DNA of 64,000 nucleotides, taken from the NCBI RefSeq assembly GCF_011386835.1, contig NC_088791.1, positions 54,207,498 through 54,271,497 of the forward strand. The letters are read 5' to 3'. The notes beneath the pieces were generated by a model, which worked only from the letters and a program-made list of their open reading frames with translations, did not search any database and had not been told where the DNA came from. The first letter of the stretch is position 1. Each line of letters starts with the position of its first letter. This document shows, in pieces, positions 1 to 12,572 of the stretch. A program made the translations under genes and the position numbers. Source of the stretch: Chrysemys picta bellii (Eukaryota; Chordata; Testudines; Emydidae).

Positions 1-150
1 ATATATAATATGCACATATGTGCATATATTTACAGTTTATGAATGTTCAAGTCAACACTGTGAATATAAAAAAAAACCTAGTGGCAACATGATGCTTGTC
101 CTATTTGGAATGTTTTATTCACTGCATATGGGGTTCATTTGACTGTGGAG

Positions 151-176
151 TGTGTGTGTGTGTGTGTGTGTGTGTG
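151..176. repeat. (TG)13 microsatellite
   Basis: An uninterrupted run of thirteen TG units follows the word gtggag. It is intronic and probably length-polymorphic. No function is implied. Confidence 0.97.
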
Positions 177-539
177 ATTACAAATGTGTGTTGTATGACA
201 GTACAGTACTGTACAGTAATGACAGTAATGAGGACCTTTAATCACGTAATCATCTACTGATATCAGAAAGTATCTTAATTTTAATTCATCTCCAAGATGG
301 CTTCTCACTCAGCCCTGCCCTTGGGATGCACTTGTCTCCGGCTATGCACCTAGAATCATTTGGAGCCATAAGTGCCTCCCACATAAAAAACTCCCAGCTG
401 CCTCAATTTCTGTTCAACTGCTGCAATAGCTTGGCACCAGTTAGCAATCATTTGACTATTTTTGTCCCAACATTTAGTGTGTTTTATTCTTAGGTAGGTA
501 GTTTAGCATATTCATTAGGTTTTAGCAGTTTTTTAGGAT

Positions 540-835
540 AAATTTTTCAAAAGCACATAAGTCCCATTTTCAAAAATGACACAGGTGTCCCAGTTTCATA
601 AGTGACTTTCAAAGTGACTTACACTCCTAAGTGCCTGAACGTCAGATTATTCAAAGGCATTTAGGCACCTAACCTATGTAGACACTTTTGAAAATCCCAC
701 TAGAGAACTATCTTCATCCTTAGGCCCTTAAATACCTTTGAAAATCTGTCAAAAAGTCATTTTTCAAAATGGGGCTTAGGCTCCTAAGTCACTTAGGTGC
801 TTTTGGAAATGTTGCCCTTAGTCTTTTTACTGGTA
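540..835. repeat. dispersed repeat rich in TTTTGAAAAT and CCTAAGT words
   Basis: The words ttttcaaaa, ttttgaaaat, cctaagtg and ttaggcacct occur several times in both orientations over about 300 bases, with partial hairpin potential. This is the style of an old non-autonomous amniote repeat, possibly a MITE-like hairpin family. No clean terminal repeat or target duplication is visible, so the class is unsure. Confidence 0.45.
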
Positions 836-1139
836 AAAATATCTCCCTGTCTCCCTGACATTCTCAGGAGTGAGTAAACTGCACCTTATGCCCCCTACAC
901 AGCCACACAAGCCTAGCCTCTATCCAGCATGTAGCTGATTTATCAAGTCAGATAGCAGAAGTTACAGTATTTATCATTTCTGGAATCAGAAAATGAACAG
1001 CACTGTAGAGAAATTTGAAAAGAAAGGCAGTACCTGGTATAAAATGTTTTAATTAACACAACTGTAATATAGATTGTGTTCCTAATTAGATATTCAAAGA
1101 TAAACCATCTAACTCTTTATGCTTTTCTCACAATGACAG

Positions 1140-1316
1140 TTAACAGCACTCATGAATTAGGCCCCTTGGTAGAGATCAGAATTCCTGCAAACGAGACCAG
1201 CTTGATATTAAGTAATTTAAATTACAGCACACGATACAAGTTTTACTTTTATGCACAAACATCAGTTGGAGCTGGAAGTCAAATAACTGAGGAAGCAGTA
1301 ACAATTATGGATGAAG
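1140..1316 (+). CDS. NRCAM: NRCAM exon: second half of fibronectin-III repeat 4
   Basis: The exon lies between acceptor AG (1138-1139) and donor GTAAGA (1317). It is 177 nt and phase 1 at both ends. Read in frame it gives VNSTHELGP, then a typical late FN3 strand with YKFYFYAQTS, and ends in TIMDE. NrCAM is an L1-family type I membrane protein on neurons and glia that binds axonal and glial partners and links to ankyrin. Its ectodomain has six Ig and five FN3 repeats, and this exon closes the fourth FN3. Two N-glycosylation sequons are visible (NET and NYS). The exons encoding the N-terminal part of the protein lie to the left of the window. Confidence 0.95.
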
Positions 1317-2520
1317 GTAAGATGGGTATGTATAAAGAAAGTCCATTTAAGTTTAAAGAATCCTACCTGTTTTATTAAAAATGTTAGTACTTTTTCCTTG
1401 TTGAAGCACTCTTTATTAAAAATTATCTAGCGAATACCTAGTTTAGTGTGCACTAATATAAACTATTTAGAACAGATTTTAAAGAAAAGATGTGCAAAAA
1501 TTTTCTACCACAACTGATGCTTAAAAAAATTGGTGTAAAAAGCCACCTCCGTATATCACTTTCTTTACAAGACCTAAGCTACTTGCTTTTCAGGGCTAGG
1601 CCGTGCCTTTCAACGTTTTATCCAACTTTACATACTCTTAAGTGCCTTTCCCAGTCATCTATACTATATCTATATTATTCTGCTTCCATGACTGCTTCTG
1701 GTCACAGGTACAATGTTCTGGTTATTATCCTTCATCCAGTGATAAAGTCATGAAATGCTGCCTGCTACGGTTTGGGTAGTAGAAAATCTATAAAGTCTAA
1801 AACGATACAAATCTCTAAATCACAATAACTTATACATAGTCTAAATGTTTTCTCATGGGCCTAGTAGGAACATGGGTGTACTGTAAATGTAGTACCACAG
1901 CTAGGACCAAGACCAGTCCAGGATATGGTCATCAGTTGAAAAGTCTGGGACAGCCACATGTTAATTTAGGACTAAGAGTATTGCTTTACAAGCTTACGTT
2001 GTTTTAGGCATTTAGATTTAGGATCTGGGACAAAATTCTTCTGTTGGGAGTGCTATCCTTTAAAATATTATGGAAATTCAATTTAAATAATTAAAATCAC
2101 TGTGGAAATTTTGTGATGCGGCCTTTGATAATTTTGCACACCTCTAATATTAAATTCTGTTTTATTGCGAGCTTTAGATTTACTTGTTTCATACTTGGTA
2201 AGCTTATTGTTTGTTGGAACTGGTTGGTATGAAACCCAGTAGATCTAATAGGTGTATTCTTGTTATATCATAAAATTTAACTTTTTAAAAAAAGTGAATG
2301 TTAACAAGCATGAACAGTAGAGATTAATAAATGCATGTATATTAACTTTAGAATAATCAATCAATGTTCAACATAAGTATGTATTTAATTTCTTACTCCC
2401 TTGATCTAATATATTTCACTTAGAGCATGCTTTTATGACAATTTATATTTATATATATATGTTCCCTCTGGTGTTGTATCTAATTATATAGTGTCCTATT
2501 TTTATTTTCCCCCATTAAAG

Positions 2521-2556
2521 CTGGTATTCTCCCTCCTGCTGTAGGTGCAGGCAAAG
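2521..2556 (+). CDS. NRCAM: NRCAM 36-nt linker exon between FN3-4 and FN3-5
   Basis: A pyrimidine-rich tract ending in AAAG precedes the exon, and donor GTAAAA begins at 2557. The 36 nt encode AGILPPAVGAGK across phase-1 boundaries, a 12-residue linker that matches the NrCAM linker between the fourth and fifth FN3 repeats. It is too short to stand out as an open reading frame and was found from the protein match and the splice sites. Because its length is a multiple of three and both ends are phase 1, it can be included or skipped without a frameshift. Alternative splicing of this part of NrCAM is known. The weak donor (GTAAAA) fits optional use. Confidence 0.93.
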
Positions 2557-2930
2557 GTAAAATAAAACTCTGCATGATTTTGTAAGTGTGTGGATTTTTG
2601 CAGTGTTATAAATGGGGAAATTTCTGCTGGTAAGGAGAGAAAACACTGGCCTATATTTTGTTGTATTAACTATTACTTGATATTGGGGGAGCTGTTTATT
2701 TAATAGGCTGCTTTGCTGATAAAGATGCGCCCTACATATTTTTCTACAAAGTTCCAGAGGAATTTGTTAGCTTTACTTCAGCAAACTCTAATTCTTTCTC
2801 TGCATTATGAAGTTGTATAGCACTCTCCTGTACATTCAGGGTCTAGGCGCAGTACTACCCTCTTACCAACATGGGGTAAACAGGCATTCTTTCACACAAG
2901 CTCATCTACCTTATACAGGTTAGCCTTTAT

Positions 2931-3183
2931 AGGTACGTCTGTACAGCCCACAGCAGTCAGTCTCTGAGCCCAGATCGACAGACTCAGGCTTGTGGGGCTC
3001 ATGCTACAGTGCTAAAAAAAGCTGTATTTTCATTTGTGGAGGGCTGGAACCAAGCCCCAACCCTCTGCCTAAGCTTCAGAGCCTGAACTCCAGCCCAAGC
3101 ACCTACACAGCTATTTTTACGCAAGCCTGAGTCTCTCAGCCTGGGCTCTGGGACTCAGTGCTGCTTGCTGTGTAGATGTACCC
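2931..3183. mobile_element. non-autonomous TIR element (MITE)
   Basis: The left end reads aggtacgtctgtacagc, and the reverse complement of the right end reads gggtacatctacacagc, giving imperfect terminal inverted repeats. Inside, gagcccagat...actcaggctt and gcctgagtct...cctgggctc form a second nested inverted pair. There is no coding capacity. No clear target duplication was seen, so the superfamily is not assigned. Confidence 0.65.
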
Positions 3184-3391
3184 AACAACTGATATTGAAA
3201 GGACTCTGCCGAGCATAGGTGCACAAACTAGGGGTGCCGGGGATGCTCTTGCACCCCCTGTTTTGAAGTTATGAAGTTCCATCAGATACAGGGTTTACAG
3301 TTTGGTTCAATGGCTTTCAGCATCTCCACTATAAAAATTGTTCCAGCACCTATGCTGCCAAGTATATGTTATCTGGGAAGAGGAACATCCT

Positions 3392-4585
3392 TTACTCCTG
3401 GGGGAATTCTGCACCACTGTGCATGCGCAGCATTTATACCCCCTACCGATTTTTTTGCTTCCCCGCAGAAAAAATGACTTTCTGACTGGGAAGCAAAGGG
3501 AAATCACAAGAGTTGTCATACGACTCTCCCCAGCAGTATGTTCTGGGTGCCCAGGGAAGCCGGCGGAGAGAGAAATCACTGTGCGGCAGGAGGCGGGACT
3601 GGGGAAGACCCAGCTGATGGCCCCTACCCTGTGCCAGGCTCAGCTGCTGGTTCCGGCTGGGCTTGGGAGGATGGGACTTCCTCTTCCCCAGCACAGCACC
3701 CCCCAGATTTCTCCCCTGGTAGCAGGAAGCTCTGCAAACTCCCCCACCCTACCCCACTTCCTGCATGCAACACTCCTCAGCTGCAGGGAGAGGGATCCTG
3801 GTACAGGGAGCTGCTTCCCAAGCTGCCCAACCCCTGTGCATCCAAACCCCCTCATACCCAGACCCTCCTGCCGAGCCTCCCCACCCCCACACTCAGAACC
3901 CCCCCCTCCATGAGCCCCACCTCCCCTGCACCTAGACTACTCCGATGAGTCACCCACACCTAGATCCTCACCCTACCAAGCCCCAAGCAACTGCACCTGG
4001 ATCCCCCACTCCCTCAGAATCTAGACCTCCCCCACTGAGCCCCCAACACCCAGACCCCTCTGCTGAGCTCTATCCCCCCCAACACCAAGACCCAACCACA
4101 ATCACCTGGACACCTCTGCAGAGTCCGATTACAGTTGCACCCAGAGCCCCCCAACAATCCCCTGTGCATCCAGATCCCCCCTGCACCCAAGTCCACTACT
4201 GATCTGCCCACACCTAGATTGCCCCACACAGAACTCTTTCAACCTACACCTGCATTCCCCCCACTAAAGCCCTCCACACTTGGATCCTGCCTTGCTGAGC
4301 CTGCCAGCCCACATAGAGGGACAGTGCCCTGGGGTGTTTCTGGAACAGGCCTGGTCCTTGCGCTGTGTCAGGCTTGGGTGCAGCCTCACCGTTGAGTCCA
4401 CGTCTTGGGGGGGAGGGAAGGGAGAGGAGCTCCATAGTGATCTCCCACCTCTATGCAGCCAGTGGCCTTTGCTCCCCAATGCCATGTTGGAGCCTCCACA
4501 TTTATTTGACAAATAAAATTTGCAGAATTTTAAAATATTACACACAGAATTTTTATTTTTTGGAGCAGAATGCCCTCAGGAGTAA
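3392..4585. mobile_element. 1.2-kb DNA element with 21-bp terminal inverted repeats
   Basis: The left end ttactcctgggggaattctgc matches the reverse complement of the right end (ttactcctgagggcattctgc) at 19 of 21 positions. The interior is C-rich with loosely repeated cccacacccagatcc-like units, which explains the proline-rich open frames on either strand. These are low-complexity and not genes. No transposase is present, so it is non-autonomous. The flanks do not give a convincing target duplication. Confidence 0.75.
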
Positions 4586-7060
4586 CCCTTGTTCTGAACC
4601 ATGGTCACTGTTATCCATTTGGTCAACTTTCCTTCACTTACAAATTAAATATGGATAGGAGTTAGATAACTGACAGCACCTTAGGTGAATTTCTCTTCTG
4701 CTATATGTCTCTTCACAGAAAGAGGGCATAGAGGAGGTATCAGGTTGAACATCTAGGCAACAATTTTCCTTGTCTCATTTGTCTTCTCTTTCTCAGGCTC
4801 ACAAATCTTATGACTAAGCACTCAGGGCTATTTCCTTCAATAGTTGATCTACTGCTTGAGGCACATGTTCATCTTTGGCTTTAGATTCAGCGCTATTTAT
4901 TCCTTTGTGAGGTAGCTGGTCCCTTTGTCAGACACAGAATTGCCTTTGTGCAGAGTTCTTGAAGATAATACCTTCCTATTCTATGCATTTTCACACGTAT
5001 AGTTCTTGTAATAGCTTTGGAAAAGGGAAGCAGTTGAGACAGTAGATAAGAGCAGAGCCCATTATGTGCATTTTCAATACGCAGCTCTAAACATTTTAAT
5101 GTAGTTATGAGTTGTAAAGATGTCTATGCATTTGAGTGATTTAACTATACAGTTTACTGTGAAGACATAATTAATCCTGATGAAACATCCCTGTTTCCTA
5201 AGGAAAAGTAAGTAGATTATCAGAATCATAAATAAATACCTATGTGTGCGGTATCCTATCAAACATTTTTATACATTTGACAATATAAAAACATTGTCCA
5301 GTGGAAAATATATCTAAAGCAGTCAGATATGTTTAATGATATCAGTCAGTGAAGAATGTACTTCAATTCTAATCCAGTATCAGGTGACTCAGACAAATTT
5401 AATTTAAAGTGTTTATACTTTGAAATCGGATTTATAAAAATGGTATCTTCTTACAACAGATGTGTTTCTGTTGTGTATACAGCTTACTTTAACAGCAGTT
5501 TCTTTTTAGTGCTTTTTTACTCCATTTATCACTGAAAGGTCAACACAGCTGGGATCAAGGAAATTGGATTCTTGTTCTTCTTGGTCATCATAAACTAAGT
5601 CCCAATGAGTTCCAACCGAACAAACCCACGGAAGAAAAATAAGATTCCACATGTATAACTGAGGGTCTAATTTCAACCTTACTTAAAAAAAAAGTCTCTA
5701 GTTCTTATGATTTCAAAGAAAACTTTGAAAACATGAATCAAATATAACAGAAGCCAAGACATCCAAGTAAGTTCTCAGACAACCTGAAATGACAGCTGTG
5801 AAATGTGAGCTTCCTCTTTCATCTCAATGGGAGGTAACTCAGATAGTAATAATGATAATTGATATGTCAACATGGTTTCCACAGCTGAGACAGCAACACT
5901 TGTTTTTTTCCTCCCATCAAGGAGGAGCTAACCCCAAGAAGCCCAGCAATGCATTGAACCCCACTGATGGAGAGCCAAGCCCCAAAAGCCCAGTAGAGCA
6001 TGTGATCCAGTTTTCAGCATCTGTCTTTTGAAAACACCATCTCATTTTCTCATCTCAAGTGGGTGGAGCTTATTTGCCGAGCAGAGCTTGGAAGAGTACA
6101 ACTATTCTTTGATTTTCCTACTTGACCCCCTGAAGACAAGCACATGTGTGGTGCAAGTCAATGAGATAAGTCCCATGATGCCATATTCACAGAGTAGAAC
6201 CACACCTTAAAATACAGGATCAAGCAAAGCTATAATAAACTATGGATCTTTACTATTCCTCACAATTTTTACCATAGTCTCAAAATAAATCTTCTACCTT
6301 CTGAGCCAATACTTCTCTTACTGTCTCTCCAAGTGGAAGTGAACTCTGAAATGGACTGTATACTACTGTTTCTAATCTTTTAAACAACCATAGTATCCTT
6401 GTTTTCTCAGTTTCTCTTAGCTGTTGATTGCTAAACTTGAGATTCTTTAAATTACCTCTAGCTGGATTGGTCAGATATGAATGGTAGTGCTTGTCAGGGG
6501 AAGATAACTGCTTCAGGCATCCCAGATTTTTTTAAATCAAAACGAAGAGAAGTAATTTCTCTGCAATTTTCACGTAATGTAAAATAGATATTTTAAATAG
6601 GAAAAAGAAAAAAGAAGGGTTGGGGGAAGAGATGGTTCTTCGCCCTACTGTGAGAAGTTAGAAAGACAGAATATTGCAGCAATTTAGAGAAAGTAAAAGG
6701 GAAAAAGAATTGTTCAGACTTAATATCCTGTACATATGAACCCCCATAAACAGATTCTCAGGGCTGGCTAGACTATTACATCAAGTAGGAAAATCCCTGG
6801 GGCCTTGGCAGAGGATAAAGAATTGAGTTCCCGTTTCCTTCAATATTTCCACTCTCAAGAATCCTTAAACAAAAATCAAACAAAACAAGGGAGATGCAGG
6901 AGATTCAACACCCCCTTTGTCATGCAAATCTGCCTTTCCCCAAACCTGCCCAGGTCACTGAAGAGGGAAACACAGTCTTCACTTAACTGGATAAATGACC
7001 CTGTCACATTCTGTTTACTTTCCAATTTAAACTTACATGATCTTTGTCTTTCCTAACCCT

Positions 7061-7220
7061 AAAAAACAACAAGGAGTCCAGTGGCACCTTAAAGACTAAC
7101 AGATTTATTTGGGCATAAGCTTTTGTGGGTAAAAAACCTCACTTCTTCAGATGCATGGAAGGTGCCACCAGACTCCTTATTGTTTTTGTGGATACAAACT
7201 GACACGGCTACCTCCTGATA
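7061..7220 (-). mobile_element. fold-back SINE-like repeat with exact 13-bp target duplication
   Basis: The insertion is flanked by perfect copies of ctttcctaaccct at 7048-7060 and 7221-7233. A 13-bp duplication is typical of LINE-driven target-primed insertion rather than DNA transposition. Internally, aacaaggagtccagtggcac (about 7067-7086) is repeated in inverse orientation at 7161-7186. A head module ending in gtatcaggaggtagc (read on the - strand) is followed by antisense body sequence. A related copy lies at 43104-43226. Confidence 0.8.
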
Positions 7221-8014
7221 CTTTCCTAACCCTGTTCTGTTTGACCTTCTCCATCACTTCTGTTTACTCAGAATATGCAGCTCCTTATAAAGGTGATTTT
7301 TTTTAGCAACAGCTGGTTAAAATGCACGAATCTAAAAACTGCATATATAAAACACATTTACCACATCAAATATTGGCACTTAGAAGGTAGATAACTACAT
7401 AAATGTGTATTGATGCTTCTTTTGCAATCCATCAACTGGCTGGACTTGAGGCTACTGAAATAAAAGAGAAGATTATTGACTAAGAAGCTGGATGCATATA
7501 CATTATTGAAGCAACCGGAAATACATCATTGTAATGACTTGACTTCAGTCCCACCTAGCACCTTCTATCATCAGGTCTTATAAATAGGTCATTAAGGAAG
7601 GGAGAGAGAATGAGATTTGTGGAACCAGCAAGATAAATACCACCAGAGCATATGGGATGCACTCACAGAGAGGCACAATTATTTGCATAATCTTCAGCAC
7701 CATTAGCGCTAAAATAACTAACACTTCTAATCAACCAAATACATTAGGATAGTATCTTATTCTCTGTATTAATCCCATATGATGATAATCATTAAAAATA
7801 TTACTTTCGTTGTTGCAAAAAGATAAGGTGGGCACTGAGTTTGAAACTATCCCTTTTTAATTGTATCACTTGCATATACAATATGTAGCTGTTTGCTGTG
7901 GACTAAAAATCATTCTCAGCAGCATTCCTGTCTCCTAGTTTCAGCTAGACTGTTGGTTATCTCAGTAGAAACATCAGCAAATTTGTGCTTGCAGGAGGAG
8001 ATGAGACCACTTAT

Positions 8015-8240
8015 TAAGGATGGTCCTGTTGTTAGGGCACTTGCTTCAGGAGACCCAAGTATGATTCCCTGCTTTCCCACAGGCTTCCTGCCTGACACTT
8101 GGCAAGACACTTAGTTTCTCTGTGCCTCAGTTCCCCATTTGAAAAAAAAATGGGGCTAATGGTATCTGAGAGGGTTCTTATGAGGAGACAATACACTAAA
8201 AATTGTGCAGTGCTCAGGTACTAGGATAAGTATTTAAGAT
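8015..8240 (+). repeat. MIR-like (CORE) SINE copy
   Basis: The order of words is that of a MIR-type SINE. A tRNA-like head with gattccctgctt is followed by a core with ctctgtgcctcagttcccca, a short A-rich run, then atggggctaatggta, and a tail with tgtgcagtgctcaggtac. It is diverged and sits in an intron. The ATG-started open frames over it have no coding support. Confidence 0.8.
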
Positions 8241-8504
8241 AGATTTCCTGCACACTCAGCCTTTTCTCCAATATGACTTGCTCTTGCTAGTTGTTTTCGC
8301 CTCAGACCCCAAATCAGGAGGTATTTAGTGTACAGAGAAGAGCACCAGTCCAGCCCAGAAAAAAAAGCCATTCAAGAGCCCTTAGCTCACATGTGGAGTA
8401 CAGTAGTGGAATTGCCTTTACAGGAGCTTGTGAAACCATAAAAGAATGACTGTTTTGTCAGACAGTTTGGCTTGTAAAATTAGTTATGCCTTAACTACTT
8501 TGTA

Positions 8505-8900
8505 TTTCCTTCAGCTAAAACTCTGTATTCAGACGCTTACCATCTCCTGTCTTGATTATTGTAGCATCCTCCTTCTCTTTGGCTTCCCTGACACCATTGT
8601 AGTCTACCTCCTTTATTCCATATAAAATGCTGCAGCTAAGATCATGTTTCCTGCTCCCTCTTTCAGTCCCTTCAGGGGGCTCCCCCTCCTCTGCTATACC
8701 AAATGCAAGCTTCTTGTCCTTGCCTTCAAGGCTCTACATAACTCTGTTGTAGTATCTTTTTGTATTACTCCCTGTCCACCGGTTCCATCAATGAGGCCAG
8801 ATTTAATGCACCGTGTGTCCACTTTCTTATGAAATGTCTCCATGCTTTCCTCCATCCAGTCCCTACGTCTTGAACACCCATCAGGAGCTGGTCAACAAGG
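8505..8900 (+). repeat. L2-like LINE ORF2 fragment
   Basis: In frame this region reads ISCLDYCSILL, then NAAAKIM after a damaged stretch, then KCKLLVLAFKALHN. These correspond in order to the L2/CR1-superfamily C-terminal motifs LDYCN, QNAAAR and the L-x-x-KAL-x segment that follows the reverse transcriptase. Stops and frame changes show it is a dead fragment. It is in the same orientation as NRCAM. Confidence 0.7.
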
Positions 8901-10869
8901 CCACTTCCTTCTCCTTACTCAAATCCCCCTTGAATACTCATAATAATTGGGAGAGTAGACTAGAGAAGATAGTAATGACTTCTTGGTAATAGCATACAAT
9001 CATTGCTTCCTTGCCGTAACTTTTCATGGTTCAGAAATCAGACAAATTTCATATGAAACTAGTTAGATGTGTAACAGGAAGGTGACTTTCCTGCGGCACT
9101 CTACTAGTAGACTATCATCTCAGCAACTCACATAACATGAGAGTAGCTTAATACTTGCATCTCCTAATTCTAAAAAAGCAATGCACTCTTTAGTTTCATT
9201 GTGCAATAGCTGTCTTTTAACAAAAATTCATTTTTAAACAATTCTTTGTTTGCCCTGTCAATTCATGGCAGAATCTGCTACCTGTTGTATTTTCTTGTTT
9301 TATATTCTTGAGGCTATTCCTCATCTACCTATAATTTTTCAATAGTGCTTCATAAAAGGCAGGTCTTATCAACAGGGCAATACACAGAAATAGTATGATG
9401 CAGTTGTATAGATATATTCAACATAATTTCACTGTACAGAAGTCTAGAGATGTATGTTTCCTTCTCAACCCACCACTTTCTTCATGGAGTAGTAGTGTAC
9501 TATTGCAGGACTTAGGGATTTCAGGATCCATATAAAGTCATGTTTGATGGTGAGTTTGTCACATGATTGGATCATTACTGAGGGAATTTAATTAGCTATT
9601 CAGTTGAAATAAATTATGAAAAAAAATCCGCCTCAGTTTTAGAACTTTGTTGTATCTCATTCCTCATCTTGCCGATTGTGTAGCTATGTGTAGCTTAGCT
9701 TAGTTATCTAGAGGAACAGTGTTAGTGAATGCCTGGAAGGTTATACATGGCTATACAGATTAATTAAAAACAGGGGTTGTCATTGATTTTAAAAAGAGAT
9801 TATGATTAGTTAGGTCCTGGTCCTCTGATCCTACAATTAGATCCAGGCAGGAGAATGTTTGTACCCAAGAGAGTTCCATTGAAACTAGTGGGGCTCCAGA
9901 CAGTGCTTTCCATTGCAGGATTGGAGCCATGGTCACTGATTGATGCCAGCTATATTTTAGCATCATATCACTGCTACAGAGTGGTTAACAGAGATTAATT
10001 TGTTGGAAGTAGCTGAACAATAATCAATCAGTCTGTGTAAACTGGTTCGCTTCATAGTAATCTAGTTTCTTCTTTGTGGAGCGAATGTACTATCAAATTA
10101 CTGCTTGTACAGCACTATTGTATAGTTGCAGGGGCACAGAATTTAATGCACATTTACTCTTTCTTACTGAATAGGCATTTCTTCACAACAGTACTAAGCT
10201 TTTTTTTTTTTTTAACCAGTTGGCACCGGTACAGTTTCAGAGCTCCTGCCAATTGATTTTTATGCATTCGTGATGAGTGCTGAGAAACCTCTGTTTTCAG
10301 AGCCAAAGGTTAATTGCCATTAGAGGTGTGCTGACCCAGAAAGCAAGAATTTGGATAGATTTATGACAGGCTCTGGGTGTTCAACCACACAGACTCCTGG
10401 CTTTCATCACCTCAGGCTGCAGAAATCGTATTGTATTATGTAACATGCAGTATTATACAGCATAAGAACATGGTGCATGAGACAGACTTTAAAAAACAAA
10501 CAAATCTCCCCAATTTTTCTAAAACTTATGGAACATATGTCAATTAATTAAAAAAGGACAGGTATAAAATTAATGATGCTGTGTAACTGAACTCTTTATT
10601 CAAAGTACTGTCTTCAGTAAGAAAAACCTAGAAAAGAAATCTGAACAATTAGTAAGTAAGGAAGACCCTATAAAAATAACCCTATAAAAATAACCAAGAA
10701 TCAGATGAGAGGATATGTGGAGAATTTGAACATAAATCAGACAGTTGGGTTGATGTTGAACCTAAAGTACAAAGAGAATGAAGAACAGAGCCATTGTCTA
10801 CAATTACATATACAAGGAGAATTTACCGATGCCAGAGGGACTTTAATCTAGCAGTTCTAGCAGTCTAAT

Positions 10870-11105
10870 TAGATCAAAAGCTCTCAACTGAAGTTGGAGA
10901 AGTTCAAAAAGGGAGTAAGATGCAAATTTTTAACAAGGAATGTAATTAGCGATTGGAATAGTCTGCCAAGAGATATAGTAGATTCTTTATCATTTGGAGT
11001 CTTTAAATCAAGATTATAAATCTCTAAAAGACATGGTCTAGTTCAGCCACAAGTTATAAAACTTGATCAAGGGTTTATTGGGTGAAATTCTGTGGCCTGC
11101 ATATG
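10870..11105 (+). repeat. CR1 LINE 3' fragment
   Basis: Translation gives GVRCKFLTRNVISDWNSLP, then RDIVDS and VFKSRL before a stop. This matches the C-terminal end of CR1 ORF2 and can be compared with [11 protein letters not shown] and IFKSRLDK in the CR1 at 53.5-56.5 kb. The following ggtgaaattctgtggcctgc is CR1-type 3' untranslated sequence. The octamer tail is not recognisable. It is severely 5' truncated. Confidence 0.75.
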
Positions 11106-11291
11106 CAGGAAGTCAAAGTAGTTGACCATAATCAACACTTCTGGCCTTAAAACCTATGAAAAAACTTACTGTTCCTTTGACACTTATTTTTAAAAAATCA
11201 TTGACAACTTTGGAGAGACCAGAATATTGCAGGGAAAACAAGAGGTACCAATTTACCCGCACCCCCCGCCAAAGAGTGCCATCCTGACAAT

Positions 11292-11456
11292 CAGGGCCGC
11301 CCAGTGGGGGAGGGAGGGTAAGTGGGACAATTTGCCCCGGGCCCCTTAGGGGGCCCCCATGAGAATATAGTATTCTATGGTATTGCAACTTTTTTTATGG
11401 AAGGGGCCCCCAAAATTGCTTTGCCCCAGGCCCCCTGAATCCTCTGGGTGGCCCTG
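11292..11456. mobile_element. 165-bp hAT-type MITE with perfect 8-bp target duplication
   Basis: The ends are cagggccgcccag and ctgggtggccctg, which are inverted with one mismatch. The element is flanked by identical octamers CTGACAAT at 11284-11291 and 11457-11464. The 8-bp duplication and CAG...CTG ends are hallmarks of the hAT superfamily. The interior is itself nearly palindromic (cccgggccccttagggggcc against ggggcccccaaaattgc). It has no coding capacity. Confidence 0.92.
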
Positions 11457-12507
11457 CTGACAATTGCCATCCTATAAGTCTTTTATCCCAGTATATGAAT
11501 GAAACAAATACTAAGGACCAGATTGTGGCTGACCCCTGTTTGAGTGCGCAAATGAGTAAGGACCATTATGTATCTTGCATTCTGCCTGCCAGGGCCAGGC
11601 ATAATCCCAGTCGCTGCATTCTCCCAAGTTCAGTATTAGTTCACTATATGCTCATTATATGCTCTAGCTACCTCAAAGTGGGTATGGAGGAGTCAGGACT
11701 GCAGCTTAATGCCTTTACTTATATACATCATGATAGTATGTGATCATGTAATTAAAAATGGTTTTCCCCAGGCAACTATAAATATGGCATTTGCTAACTT
11801 TTGAGTACTTGATTTTGAAATCTAAATTCCTTTTTTTAATGTAGATTTTTGGGGCCAGGGTTTGGTTTGGGATGTAATATATACAATATAGTTTGGCTGA
11901 GAGATGATTGGGGAAGGCATGATCAAAGTCGACCAAAACGTTAATGAGGAAACAAGAAGTATGGGAGGAAGGAGAGTAATGATGTGGTTTGATAGCGTGC
12001 TGAGGGATTTAACTAGAAATAGTTGGGTGAAATAAAGAAAATAAAACAGTAATATAAATATCAGAAAAAATTTCCTTTCATGGAAATGATTAGGCTGTGG
12101 AATAATCTTAGGAGAAAATGAGAGTAAACACCTCACTAGACTAGATTTAACAGCTGTAAATGAATTGCAAGGAACTCTCCTGCATTGGGAAGTAGGGGGA
12201 TTGGCTCATCTTTTATCACAAGAATCTTTCTATCTCTTCAATACTTTTATGATTAAAAGGATCTTGCCAAAAGAGTGGCTTAAAGAAAAAGACTATTTTA
12301 AATCACTGTTCTAATTACTGTAAAAATATTTTTTTATCATTTAGTTACTTTGTACATCTTTGAGAGATTTACAGAAAGAATGATCCCAAAGGAGTTTGTA
12401 TGTAATTTTCTCTCTCCACTTGCAGCTAGAAGTACTGTATGAAATGGGTATTTCAGATTTCAAGCCCCTCTAATTTAAAAATGGTGCCATCTGTTTAACA
12501 GCCTGAC

Positions 12508-12572
12508 TTGATACCCATGGAAGTCAATGGGATTCTTTCCATTGACTTCAGTGGTCATTGGATCAAGTCCTA
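12508..12572. repeat. 65-bp hairpin repeat
   Basis: The arms gacttgatacccatgg...aagtcaatggg and ccattgacttcagtgg...ggatcaagtc are inverted copies with a few mismatches. It is one of several hairpins in these introns that share the core gaagtcaatggg. Confidence 0.75.

Larger units (their letters stand above)
1..1139 (+). other. NRCAM: NRCAM intron, 3' part
   Basis: This stretch precedes the first recognisable NRCAM exon and ends at the AG at 1138-1139. It is AT-rich and I see no coding exon in it. It contains a TG microsatellite and a short-motif dispersed repeat, both listed separately. Confidence 0.75.

Noticed and set aside
3338..4202. Long proline-rich open frames in both strands
   Set aside because: They lie entirely within the C-rich degenerate array of a TIR element. 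Overlap in several frames marks low-complexity shadow frames.
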